Below, piece by piece: positions 11,317 through 19,830 of a DNA stretch of 38,191 nt. Under the pieces are notes generated by a model that made no database searches, was not told where the DNA came from, and saw only the letters and a list, made by a program, of their open reading frames with translations. Made by a program: the position numbers and the translations under genes. Source of the DNA: Candidatus Komeilibacteria bacterium (GTDB lineage Bacteria > Patescibacteriota > Patescibacteriia > UBA1558 > GWA2-36-10); assembly GCA_018656065.1 (NCBI GenBank), contig JABHZY010000001.1, positions 1 through 38,191 on the forward strand, read 5' to 3'. The stretch's first letter is position 1, and every line of letters begins with the position of its first letter.

Positions 11317-13362
11317 ATGAGTATTAGAAAATTAAATAATATAGGTAAAAAGCAAATTAATCATTATTTGTTTTTTATATTTATTTTAGGCCTTACTAAT
11401 GCACTTTATCAAATTGCTATTATTAAGCACTTATCAATAGGTAGTCCTTTTTCTTCCATTACTTTAATTGTTAATGTAATTATTAGTCTGACTTTATTCT
11501 CTTTAGGGATTGGTGCTTATCTTAGTAAGTTTGTGAATAGATCAAAAATGAATTGGATAGCAGGTTTATCAGCTTTAAGTGTGCTTATTGTTTTTGTTTT
11601 TTTATTAAAATTTTTACCATTACTATCTTTTGATCAGCCGCTAGCTATTTTTTATATTGTAGTACTACTTTCTTTACCTATGATACTCATGGGTATTTTG
11701 ATTGCCAAGGTTTATCAAATATTTGTTGAGCATAAAAAGAAAATTGGACAACTTGTTTTTTGGCATACTATTGGCTTTGCTTTAGGCCAAGTTGCAGCTT
11801 ATGCTTTCATAAAATTTATTGGGGCTAATTTATTATTTTTTGTAATATTTTTTATTTTCTTTGCTTTTTATTTTAAAAAGAAAATATTTATTCCTTTTAT
11901 AGTAGCTGTAGTAATAGCTTTATTTTTTATTCCAATTGATGCTAAGTTAGAGAGCTTTAGAAATAGAGAAATGTTACTTTGGCCAAATACTTCAACTGCC
12001 AATCACCTTCATTCAGCCTGGTCTCCTTATGCTAAGATAGACGTTTTTGTTTTTGATGATTGTATAGCGGGTGTATATAATTATGGTCAACAGTGGATGA
12101 CCTGTCAGGATAAGACAAAAGATTTTGAAATAAGAAGTGAGCTATATCCAGAATTAAAAGGTAAAATACTTTTGATAGGCGCTGGAGGTGGTATGGGTTT
12201 ATCACAATTTGATGATGAGCAAGATGTAACTGGGGTAGAACTTGATCCAGTTGTAGTCGATATCATGAAGAATAAGTTTAGTAAATATAATAATAATTCA
12301 TATAATAAATTTAATGTTTTAAATGCAGACGGAAGAGAATTTTTAGAAAGCACCACAGATAAATATGATTATATTATTTATGAAGGAGTGGATTATACTT
12401 TTGCTACTAAGTCGAAGAATTTCATAGAAGTTGAAAATTATCTTTATACTGAAGAAGGGATTGCTTTAGCCTTAAAAGCTTTGAAAAAAAATGGGGCTAT
12501 GCTTTTAATCCAAACCTCGGGAGTAACTCCAATGTCGAGGACTATAGAGGCTATTCCAGAGGGTTATCTGGTAGACCTTCGTGAATATTTGCTAAATAAA
12601 CCAATACCTTTTGGCGGATTTATTTTGACAGTTAGCAAAGATATTTTTACTTTCAATAATTTAAAAGAAATTTATAAAGAGCACTCTGATATTTTTTACG
12701 AATTTGATAGTCAGTTACCGATTACTGAAAAAATTACTGACAATAATCCATTTTTATATATTAATAATCAAATAAATATATCATCTTTGATTTATTATGC
12801 TTTAGCGTTATTTGTTTTAATTTTTTTACTTTTACTTTTCCTGCCTTTGAGAAATAGAAGCTCCAAGCTTTATTTCTTTTTATTAGGTATAGCCATGATA
12901 GTTAGTGAGTTATTTTTTATAACAGAACTTAGGTCTCTTTTTGGTGGATACATTTTGACTTTTATAATTTTTTCTTTAATATTTTTTGCCGGTTATTCAA
13001 TTGGTAATTATTATTTTGATAGATTCAAAAAATATATTAATTTCACTCCTTTGATTTTGATTCTAGCTCTTTGGCTAGTACAATTTATACCATGGGGTTC
13101 TCATACTTTAATTAAATTATTATTTAGTATTTTTTTATTATTACCTCCAGCTTTATTTCTAGGTATGTTTTTCCCATTAGCTCTTTCTAAAATCAAAGCC
13201 AAAGAAGTACCTTTTGTTTACATGATAGATTCACTGGGTGTAGCCTTAGGATTTTTCTTATTCTATTTAACCTCTATATTATTTGGGTTTATATTTTCTT
13301 TTATATTAGTGATATTGCTTTACGTTATTTTGCTAATATTACTTAGAAAGTTTAAATATTAG
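11317..13362 (+). CDS. Membrane-embedded spermidine synthase-like (SpeE-type) methyltransferase-fold protein
   Basis: Hydrophobic N- and C-terminal halves flank GKILLIGAGGGMGLSQFDDEQDVTGVELDPVVVDIMKNKF...NVLNADGREFLESTTDKYDYIIYEG. Confidence 0.75.
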   Translation: MSIRKLNNIGKKQINHYLFFIFILGLTNALYQIAIIKHLSIGSPFSSITLIVNVIISLTLFSLGIGAYLSKFVNRSKMNWIAGLSALSVLIVFVFLLKFLPLLSFDQPLAIFYIVVLLSLPMILMGILIAKVYQIFVEHKKKIGQLVFWHTIGFALGQVAAYAFIKFIGANLLFFVIFFIFFAFYFKKKIFIPFIVAVVIALFFIPIDAKLESFRNREMLLWPNTSTANHLHSAWSPYAKIDVFVFDDCIAGVYNYGQQWMTCQDKTKDFEIRSELYPELKGKILLIGAGGGMGLSQFDDEQDVTGVELDPVVVDIMKNKFSKYNNNSYNKFNVLNADGREFLESTTDKYDYIIYEGVDYTFATKSKNFIEVENYLYTEEGIALALKALKKNGAMLLIQTSGVTPMSRTIEAIPEGYLVDLREYLLNKPIPFGGFILTVSKDIFTFNNLKEIYKEHSDIFYEFDSQLPITEKITDNNPFLYINNQINISSLIYYALALFVLIFLLLLFLPLRNRSSKLYFFLLGIAMIVSELFFITELRSLFGGYILTFIIFSLIFFAGYSIGNYYFDRFKKYINFTPLILILALWLVQFIPWGSHTLIKLLFSIFLLLPPALFLGMFFPLALSKIKAKEVPFVYMIDSLGVALGFFLFYLTSILFGFIFSFILVILLYVILLILLRKFKY

Positions 13363-13434
13363 AATAGAGTATCAAATTTTCTCATTTTGTTTTATAATAT
13401 AGATATAAAGTTTAAAATAAATAATAAAAAATAT

Positions 13435-13743
13435 ATGGAAGTAGACAAAAAAGACGTAGAAGAAAATGGTGTGATGGCGGCTCTTAGTTATGTTTGGGTG
13501 CTGTGCTTCATCCCATTGTTTTTAAAAAGAAAATCAAAATTTGCCCAATTTCACGCTAAACAAGGTTTGCTCCTATTTGGTGTAGAAATATTAGGCAGCT
13601 GGTTTTTTCCTATTCCTATTATTGGCTGGGCACTGGGTTTAGTAGTAATGCTGTTGGCAATATTGGGCGTAGTGAATGCTTTAAGTGGTAATCTTTGGGA
13701 GATGCCTTTTCTAGGTAGGTATGCCAAAAAAATGAAATTTTAA
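13435..13743 (+). CDS. DUF4870 / Tic20-like small membrane protein
   Basis: MEVDKKDVEENGVMAALSYVWVLCFIPLFLKRKSKFAQFHAKQGLLLFGVE...; supplied ORF begins at an upstream TTG, the ATG at 13435 is more likely. Confidence 0.7.
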   Translation: MEVDKKDVEENGVMAALSYVWVLCFIPLFLKRKSKFAQFHAKQGLLLFGVEILGSWFFPIPIIGWALGLVVMLLAILGVVNALSGNLWEMPFLGRYAKKMKF

Positions 13744-13769
13744 TTTAAAAATAAATATTTAAAAATAAT

Positions 13770-16169
13770 ATGGCAAAAAAGAAAAAACACATTTTGTGGT
13801 TTAAGGAAATCAACAATAAAGATGTACCGAAAGTTGGAGGTAAAAATGCATCTTTAGGAGAAATGTATTCTAAACTCACATCGAAGGGTGTAGCAATACC
13901 AAATGGTTTTGCAGTTACAGCTCAAGCTTATGATTATTTTGTAACTACTCAAGGAGTCAAAAAACAAATCAAAGAAATCTTAGCAGACCTCAATACTCAT
14001 GATATTCATAATCTACAAGATAGAGCTAAAAAAGTTCGACAAGCAATACTCAAAGCAGAATTTCCAGAAGATTTGAGAGAACAAATTGTTGCAGCTTACA
14101 AAACATTGTCCAAAGAATTCAAAATGAAAAATGTAGATGTAGCTGTACGCTCATCTGCTACTGCGGAGGATTTGGTAGACGCTTCCTTTGCTGGCCAGCA
14201 AGACACTTATCTTAATATTGAAGGTGAAGAAGAATTACTTGATGCCTGTCGAAGATGTATGGCATCACTCTTTACGGACCGTGCTATATCATATAGAAGT
14301 GACAAAGGTTTTGATCATTTCTCAGTCAAGCTTTCTATCACAGTACAAAAGATGGTGCGTTCTGATCTGGCTACTTCTGGAGTAATGTTTTCTATTGATA
14401 CAGAATCAGGCTTTAGAGATGCGGTACTTATTAATTCTATTTATGGTTTAGGTGAATATATCGTCCAAGGCATGGTTAATCCAGATGAGTTTTATGTACA
14501 TAAGCCAACCTTGAAGCTTGGTTATAAACCAATTATTTCTAAGAGTGTAGGCTTGAAGAGAAAAAAGATGGTTTATGATAGTAAATCCAAAAACAATGTA
14601 AAAAACATGCCAGTAGCCAAGAAAGATCAGGCTAGGTTTTCTATTACAGATAAAGAAGTTTTACAGTTAGCTACTTGGGCTGTGCAGATTGAAGATCATT
14701 ATAAAAAGCCAATGGATATGGAGTGGGCTAAAGATGGTCGCACAGGTAAATTGTATATTGTTCAAGCTCGTCCAGAGACAGTGCGTTCTCAAGATGATCC
14801 AAATGTTTTGATTGAGTACAGTCTAAAAGAAAAAGGTAAAATAATAGCAGTAGGTGCTTCAGTCGGGCAGAAGATTGGGCAAGGTAAAGTACATATTATC
14901 AAAGATGCTAAAAATATAGATAAATTCAAAGCCGGTGAAGTGCTAGTAACCGAGATGACTGATCCAGATTGGGAGCCAATCATGAAAATAGCTGGTGCTA
15001 TAGTCACTAACTCAGGTGGTCGTACTTGTCATGCTGCTATCATCTCTCGTGAGATGGGTATTCCTTGTGTAGTAGGTACGGGTAATGGAACTGAAAAATT
15101 GAAGAATGGTCAAAATATCACAGTGTCTTGTGCTGAAGGTGAAAAAGGCTTTGTATATAATGGTTTAGTAAAATATGATGTAAAGAAAACAAATTTAAAA
15201 AATTTCAAAAAATCCAATACTAAAGTAATGATGAATATTGGTAATCCTGAAATGGCTATGGCTCAATCATTTATCCCAAATGAAGGCGTTGGTTTGGCCA
15301 GAGAAGAATTTATTATTTCAAATTATATTCGTATTCATCCTTTAGCACTTCTTAATTTTTCAAAATTGAAAAATAAAAAAGATAAAAAATTTATCGAAGA
15401 ACATACAGCTGCTTATAGCTCTAAGCCACAATTTTTTGTAGACAAGCTTGCTGAAGGCGTAGCTCGTATTGCTGCTAGTTTTTATCCAAAAGATGTGATT
15501 ATCAGATTGTCTGATTTCAAATCAAATGAATATGCCTCTATGATTGGTGGCGCTCAGTTTGAGCCAGATGAAAGAAATCCAATGATTGGTTGGCGTGGCG
15601 CTAGTCGTTACTATAGTCCAAAATATTTACCAGCTTTTATACTAGAATGTAAAGCTCTGGTCAAAGTACGAAAAGAAATGGGACTTAAAAACCTTAAAAT
15701 TATGGTGCCATTCTGCCGTACTATAGAAGAAGGTAAAAAAGTCTTGAAGATTATGGCTGACAATGGACTTAAGCGTGGTGTAGATGGATTAGAGGTTTAT
15801 GTAATGTGTGAAATTCCATCTAATGTAGTTTTAGCAGATCAATTTTGTGAAATCTTTGATGGCTTCTCAATTGGTTCTAATGATTTAACTCAACTTACTT
15901 TAGGAGTAGATCGTGATAGTGAATTAGTATCTCATGTTTATGATGAGAGAAATGATTCGGTCAAAGAATTAATTGGCTATGTCATCGAGACAGCTAAGAA
16001 GCATCATCGTAAGATTGGTATTTGTGGACAAGCTCCATCTGACTTTCCAGATTTTGCTCAATTTTTGGTAGAAGAGGGGATTGATAGTATATCTCTCAAT
16101 CCTGATACAGTGATTAAAACTATGATAGCTATTAAACAAACCGAAGCTAAAAAGAAACGGAAAAAATAG
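13770..16169 (+). CDS. ppsA: Phosphoenolpyruvate synthase (PEP-utilising enzyme)
   Basis: KVGGKNASLGEM, AVRSSATAEDL..ASFAGQQDT, GGRTCHAAIISREMGIPCVVG, GSNDLTQLTLGVDRDS, GICGQAPSD. Confidence 0.92.
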   Translation: MAKKKKHILWFKEINNKDVPKVGGKNASLGEMYSKLTSKGVAIPNGFAVTAQAYDYFVTTQGVKKQIKEILADLNTHDIHNLQDRAKKVRQAILKAEFPEDLREQIVAAYKTLSKEFKMKNVDVAVRSSATAEDLVDASFAGQQDTYLNIEGEEELLDACRRCMASLFTDRAISYRSDKGFDHFSVKLSITVQKMVRSDLATSGVMFSIDTESGFRDAVLINSIYGLGEYIVQGMVNPDEFYVHKPTLKLGYKPIISKSVGLKRKKMVYDSKSKNNVKNMPVAKKDQARFSITDKEVLQLATWAVQIEDHYKKPMDMEWAKDGRTGKLYIVQARPETVRSQDDPNVLIEYSLKEKGKIIAVGASVGQKIGQGKVHIIKDAKNIDKFKAGEVLVTEMTDPDWEPIMKIAGAIVTNSGGRTCHAAIISREMGIPCVVGTGNGTEKLKNGQNITVSCAEGEKGFVYNGLVKYDVKKTNLKNFKKSNTKVMMNIGNPEMAMAQSFIPNEGVGLAREEFIISNYIRIHPLALLNFSKLKNKKDKKFIEEHTAAYSSKPQFFVDKLAEGVARIAASFYPKDVIIRLSDFKSNEYASMIGGAQFEPDERNPMIGWRGASRYYSPKYLPAFILECKALVKVRKEMGLKNLKIMVPFCRTIEEGKKVLKIMADNGLKRGVDGLEVYVMCEIPSNVVLADQFCEIFDGFSIGSNDLTQLTLGVDRDSELVSHVYDERNDSVKELIGYVIETAKKHHRKIGICGQAPSDFPDFAQFLVEEGIDSISLNPDTVIKTMIAIKQTEAKKKRKK

Positions 16170-16176
16170 ATATTAA

Positions 16177-16220
16177 AAAATTCCCCGTCCATTCGGCTTT
16201 GCTCAGGACGGGGAGTTTTT
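16177..16220 (+). terminator. Terminator hairpin with REP-like core in its loop
   Basis: aaaaaTTCCCCGTCCattcggctttgctcaGGACGGGGAGTTTTT. Confidence 0.85.
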
Positions 16221-16245
16221 ATTTGTGTTTAAAATTATTTATATT

Positions 16246-16336
16246 TGGCGATGGAGGTGGGATTTGAACCCACGAGCCGTTTAACACAACTACTGGTTTT
16301 CGAAACCAGCGCTTTCAACCACTCAGCCACTCCATC
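16246..16336 (-). tRNA. tRNA-Ser (anticodon CGA), CCA encoded
   Basis: GATGGAGTGGCTGAGTGGTTGAAAGCGCTGGTTTCGAAAACCAG...GTGGGTTCAAATCCCACCTCCATCGCCA; loop TTCGAAA; long variable arm. Confidence 0.95.
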
Positions 16337-16352
16337 GTAGTGATAAGCTATT

Positions 16353-17306
16353 TTATAGAGCGCTAGCCCACAGAGGAATAGTGATAATAGATAGGGTAGT
16401 GGAGAGTACTATGGCACGGGCAATAAATTGCTTATCTAGACCAAATTTGTCTGCCAAGGCAAAAGGAGTAATAGCTAGAGGCATGGCGACCATAATCATA
16501 GAGGGAATATATTTATCCAGGTCAGTGGCAAATATTTTTAGGGCTAGATAGAATGCTCCTGGTGATATAAATAGAGTGATAACAGTAAAAGTTATTGCCA
16601 AGCGCCATTCTTCAATTTTACCAATTTTGGATTTGCCAATAAATAAACCAATAACTACTAATACTATAGGAGTGACTGATCCGGCCAGCATATCCAGAGA
16701 TGTTTTTAATATTCTAGGTATATTGATATCAATTATAGCCACTAGCAATCCCAATATGACAGCCACTAGCAATGGATTTTTAATTAAATCAAGACCAATG
16801 TGTTTGATAATGTCTTGCTTCTTTTTTTTGCGTAGTAATTTACCAATCCAGCTTTGCCGACTAGTCACAGTATAGTCTAAAAATCCTAAGCCAACAGTAA
16901 ATAACCAGAATAAGTGTACTCCAATAATTAGGCTAGCGTCAGGTAGAATTTTTGGTCCATATATTTGAGCTAACACTGGGATACCAAGATAAGCAATATT
17001 ACCAAAGGCTAGGCAGATAAATAATGTCTTAACGACTTTTTGTTTTAGGTTCAATATTTTACCTAAAATATATATTAGAGCAAAACTTGATAATAAAAAT
17101 AAAGAATTAATTAATATAATATTAGATTGACCAGATAGAGATACTTTGGCTAGTGATGTAAATATTAAAGCCGGCAGGCCAATATTAAGGGCGAAAGAAT
17201 TGAGTACTCTTGGCCAATGTTCATCTAAGTTATACCAACCTTGTATAATAACGCTAGCAAAGATTATTAAAAATAATGGCACAATAACTATAAATATTTC
17301 AAACAT
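16353..17306 (-). CDS. AEC-family (auxin efflux carrier-like) transporter
   Basis: 317 aa polytopic protein with AEC-like layout (ILNSFALNIGLPALIFTSLAK; NPLLVAVILGLLVAI; MVAMPLAITPFALADKFGLD). Confidence 0.8.
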   Translation of the reverse strand: MFEIFIVIVPLFLIIFASVIIQGWYNLDEHWPRVLNSFALNIGLPALIFTSLAKVSLSGQSNIILINSLFLLSSFALIYILGKILNLKQKVVKTLFICLAFGNIAYLGIPVLAQIYGPKILPDASLIIGVHLFWLFTVGLGFLDYTVTSRQSWIGKLLRKKKKQDIIKHIGLDLIKNPLLVAVILGLLVAIIDINIPRILKTSLDMLAGSVTPIVLVVIGLFIGKSKIGKIEEWRLAITFTVITLFISPGAFYLALKIFATDLDKYIPSMIMVAMPLAITPFALADKFGLDKQFIARAIVLSTTLSIITIPLWASAL

Positions 17307-17416
17307 ATATAATGATTATTAGTTAATATAAATTATTTTAGCATATATAATAAATATTGACTAAAAGGTCAATAAAATCTATACTGTAAATCGTAATTTT
17401 AGAGAATAAAATTTAA

Positions 17417-17506
17417 GGAAGGGTGGCTGAGTGGTCGAAAGCGCTACCTTGGAAAGGTAGTGAACGTGTAAGCGTTCCGCAGGTTCGAATCCTGTCCCTT
17501 CCGCCA
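17417..17506 (+). tRNA. tRNA-Ser (anticodon GGA), CCA encoded
   Basis: GGAAGGGTGGCTGAGTGGTCGAAAGCGCTACCTTGGAAAGGTAG...GCAGGTTCGAATCCTGTCCCTTCCGCCA; loop TTGGAAA. Confidence 0.95.
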
Positions 17507-17625
17507 TTCGACTCCGTCCCGCTAAACGGGACTCCGCTCATGGTCTTCGACCACGTTTCGTTATTAAAATGGTAATTGTCGAATGTCCTGAGTGAAGGAG
17601 TAAGGCAACTGAATCGAAGGGTATG
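17507..17625. repeat. Degenerate compound REP-like repeat abutting tRNA-Ser
   Basis: ATTCGACTCCGTCCCGCTAAACGGGACTCCGCTCATGG ... CCTGAGTGAAGGAGTAAGGCAACTGAATCGAAGGG; same core in both orientations with internal insertions. Confidence 0.6.
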
Positions 17626-17639
17626 AAAATTTAAGTAAA

Positions 17640-17676
17640 CAAAAAACAGCTTTGGAATTTCCAGAGCTGTTTTTAT
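17640..17676. terminator. Bidirectional terminator hairpin
   Basis: AAAAAACAGCTTTGGAATTTCCAGAGCTGTTTTTAT. Confidence 0.8.
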
Positions 17677-17700
17677 AATAAGCTATTTTTGCTTTAGTTA

Positions 17701-17856
17701 TTATTGGCTCCTGTCTTTCGGTTCTTTAAATGCTCCTCTTAAACTTCTTATAGCTTCAGCAAGGTTTTCTCCAAGTTGTGGAATTGTCTTTGAACCAAAT
17801 AGTAATACAATAACTCCAATAACGATTATTAATTCTTTTGGGCCTAATCCAAACAT
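17701..17856 (-). CDS. TatA/E-like twin-arginine translocase subunit (51 aa)
   Basis: Manual translation MFGLGPKELIIVIGVIVLLFGSKTIPQLGENLAEAIRSLRGAFKEPKDRSQ*; below the ORF-track length cutoff. Confidence 0.88.
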   Translation of the reverse strand: MFGLGPKELIIVIGVIVLLFGSKTIPQLGENLAEAIRSLRGAFKEPKDRSQ

Positions 17857-17890
17857 AAAATTTGATTATTAACTTATTAGATGAAGATTT

Positions 17891-18091
17891 TTAAACCTTC
17901 TTTTCATCAGTACTGTCGGCGCTTTTAGCTTCATCGACACTTCTGACACTATCATCATTCTTAAATCCCCCTCTGAGATTTCTAATGCCTTGTGCAATAC
18001 CTTCTGCAAGTTCTGGAATTTTCTTTGAACCAAAAAGTAAGACAATGACAGCAGCAATAATTATGAGTTCTTTTGCTCCTAATCCAAACAT
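17891..18091 (-). CDS. TatA/E-like twin-arginine translocase subunit (66 aa)
   Basis: MFGLGAKELIIIAAVIVLLFGSKKIPELAEGIAQGIRNLRGGFKNDDSV... Confidence 0.92.
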   Translation of the reverse strand: MFGLGAKELIIIAAVIVLLFGSKKIPELAEGIAQGIRNLRGGFKNDDSVRSVDEAKSADSTDEKKV

Positions 18092-18152
18092 AAGATTAAA
18101 TTAAATTATTAATAGCATCTTTATTATACACCATCAGTTGACGGGAGTAAAG
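18092..18152 (-). promoter_or_regulatory. Promoter/leader of minus-strand tatA pair (inverted copy of 19506-19576)
   Basis: Minus strand CTTTACTCCCGTCAACTGATGGTGTATAATAAAG...TAATTTAATTTAAT; includes TATAAT. Confidence 0.65.
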
Positions 18153-18419
18153 AGATAATAATAAGCCTAAAAATAGGGTTTTATATTGACAGTGTTAACA
18201 ACTAGTTCTATTAGGTGAGGTAGATTTTAGTTTAGGGTTATCTTTGTTTTTATGCTATAACGATTATTTATTTAAAACTGAGAAATTTACTATAATAAAT
18301 TTGAAAAATTTCACATAAATGTTTTAATATGGTAAAATTTACAAGTATATTTATATGTGTGTCTACATGCACATCTATATTTATATGTTTGGTAAAATAT
18401 ATATATTGGGCAAAAATCA

Positions 18420-19256
18420 ATGTTTGGTAACAAAAATAAAATAGGTTTTTTTTCAGCAAAAACTTCTAAAAAGGTAGCTTCTTCGCACGTGCCTTTAAAT
18501 TTGCAAATAACAGATGGAATGCCTTTGCGAATAATAGATGGAATGCCGGCAGATGGAATGCCAGTAGAAGGAATGCGAATAGATGGAATTATTAGAAGAA
18601 AAAGCTTGATTAAAGAAGAGCTAAAGATAGAAGAAGAAAAGTCAACAATAGAAAAAATTGATAATAGAAAAAGAACGTTTTTGAAAACGGCAGGCTTTGC
18701 TGGGGTTGGCCTAGCTGCTTCTACTTTACTTCCAAAAAAGGCCGAAGCATACGTTGCTGGTAGCACTCCGACTTCCAACGTAGTGGGACTTAAAAATATA
18801 GCTAATGATAAAATCAATCCCGCTACTGAAGAAACAGCCGCGTCTTTATTAAAGACTTCAGATTTGACCTTTGATGCTGGATCTTTGGAAGTTAAAGTTA
18901 CTTCTATACCTGCTGGTGCTGGTGCTAGTAGTTTTAGTGATTCAGGAGATGTAGCAAGAAGCGCTCTGGTTGATGGTGATAGACATGTACAAGTTGATGT
19001 TTTAAGTTCGGCCTTACCAACAACGGCCTCAACCGAAACTACACTTCAAACTATTTCATTTGGTGGATTCAAATTTGCTTTACGGATGGTAACAGATGGT
19101 GATTATGATTATCTAGGCGAAGCAGCTATTGGTTCTGGAACTTCGTCAGCAGTTTGGCGTGTGAAAAGGATCGATTATGCTTCTGGTGTAGTTATAGTGT
19201 GGGCTGGCACAGGAGCCTTTGACCAAATTTGGGATAATTATGCATCTCTTACTTAA
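18420..19256 (+). CDS. Putative Tat-exported protein with phage-fibre-like C-terminal region
   Basis: Signal-like segment NRKRTFLKTAGFAGVGLAASTLLPKKAEA (KR variant of RRxFLK) after a long N-region; NDKINPATEETAASLL and SSAVWRVKRIDYASGVVIVWAGTGAFDQIWDNYASLT resemble phage structural/fibre proteins. Confidence 0.65.
   Translation: MFGNKNKIGFFSAKTSKKVASSHVPLNLQITDGMPLRIIDGMPADGMPVEGMRIDGIIRRKSLIKEELKIEEEKSTIEKIDNRKRTFLKTAGFAGVGLAASTLLPKKAEAYVAGSTPTSNVVGLKNIANDKINPATEETAASLLKTSDLTFDAGSLEVKVTSIPAGAGASSFSDSGDVARSALVDGDRHVQVDVLSSALPTTASTETTLQTISFGGFKFALRMVTDGDYDYLGEAAIGSGTSSAVWRVKRIDYASGVVIVWAGTGAFDQIWDNYASLT
18513..18590 (+). repeat. Intragenic microrepeat (GATGGAATGCC-like units)
   Basis: Encodes DGMPLRIIDGMPADGMPVEGMRIDGI; about five imperfect copies. 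Confidence 0.75.
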
Positions 19257-19273
19257 TAGTTTAATTTAGTTTT

Positions 19274-19489
19274 ATGTTTGGATTAGGCGCAAAAGAAATC
19301 CTAATCTTAAATGGCTTAATCGCCCTGCTTTTTGGTTCAAAGAAAATTCCAGAACTTGCAAAAATTATTGGCGATACTGTTGTACGTTTAAAGCATGGAA
19401 CTGTAAATGAAAAAAGAGATATAGTCAATAAAACAGATGTGATAGATCAAAAGAAAGACACTTCTAAAAAAACGAATAAAGTGTCATAA
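19274..19489 (+). CDS. Divergent TatA/E-like subunit (71 aa)
   Basis: MFGLGAKEILILNGLIALLFGSKKIPELAKIIGDTVVRLKHGTVNEKRD... Confidence 0.85.
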   Translation: MFGLGAKEILILNGLIALLFGSKKIPELAKIIGDTVVRLKHGTVNEKRDIVNKTDVIDQKKDTSKKTNKVS

Positions 19490-19505
19490 TAAGCTCTTTA
19501 TAATA

Positions 19506-19576
19506 CTTTACTCTAGTCATCTGATGGTGTATAATATAGGTATTATTAGTTTAATAATTTAATTTAATTTAATTCT
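19506..19576 (+). promoter_or_regulatory. Promoter/leader of plus-strand tatA
   Basis: CTTTACTCTAGTCATCTGATGGTGTATAATATAG...TAATTTAATTTAATTTAATTCT; matches the minus-strand copy at 18092-18152. Confidence 0.65.
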
Positions 19577-19747
19577 ATGTTTGGATTAGGCGCAAAAGAA
19601 CTTATAATTATTGCCGGTATCCTTGTTTTGCTTTTTGGCGCAAAGACAATTCCAGAACTTGGAAAGAATGTTGCTGAAGCTATAAGAAATTTAAGAGGGG
19701 CATTCAAGGACCCAGTTAATGAAGACAAAAAAGATATTGAGAGATAA
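19577..19747 (+). CDS. TatA/E-like subunit (56 aa)
   Basis: Manual translation MFGLGAKELIIIAGILVLLFGAKTIPELGKNVAEAIRNLRGAFKDPVNEDKKDIER*; not in ORF track. Confidence 0.9.
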   Translation: MFGLGAKELIIIAGILVLLFGAKTIPELGKNVAEAIRNLRGAFKDPVNEDKKDIER

Positions 19748-19830
19748 TAATTTTTTATTACTTAGTGTCTTTTTAGTTTGATTTATCTATTTAAGTACAC
19801 GAAAAGACTCTTTTTGTGTAGGGTAAAATT

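Noticed and set aside
17869-18057. 62-aa minus-strand ORF overlapping tatA
   Set aside because: Alternate-frame shadow of the TatA-like gene at 17891-18091.
18268-18817. Minus-strand ORFs opposite the Tat-substrate gene
   Set aside because: Antisense to a better supported CDS; composition is low-complexity (repeated PSTGIPSAGIPS) mirroring the sense repeat.
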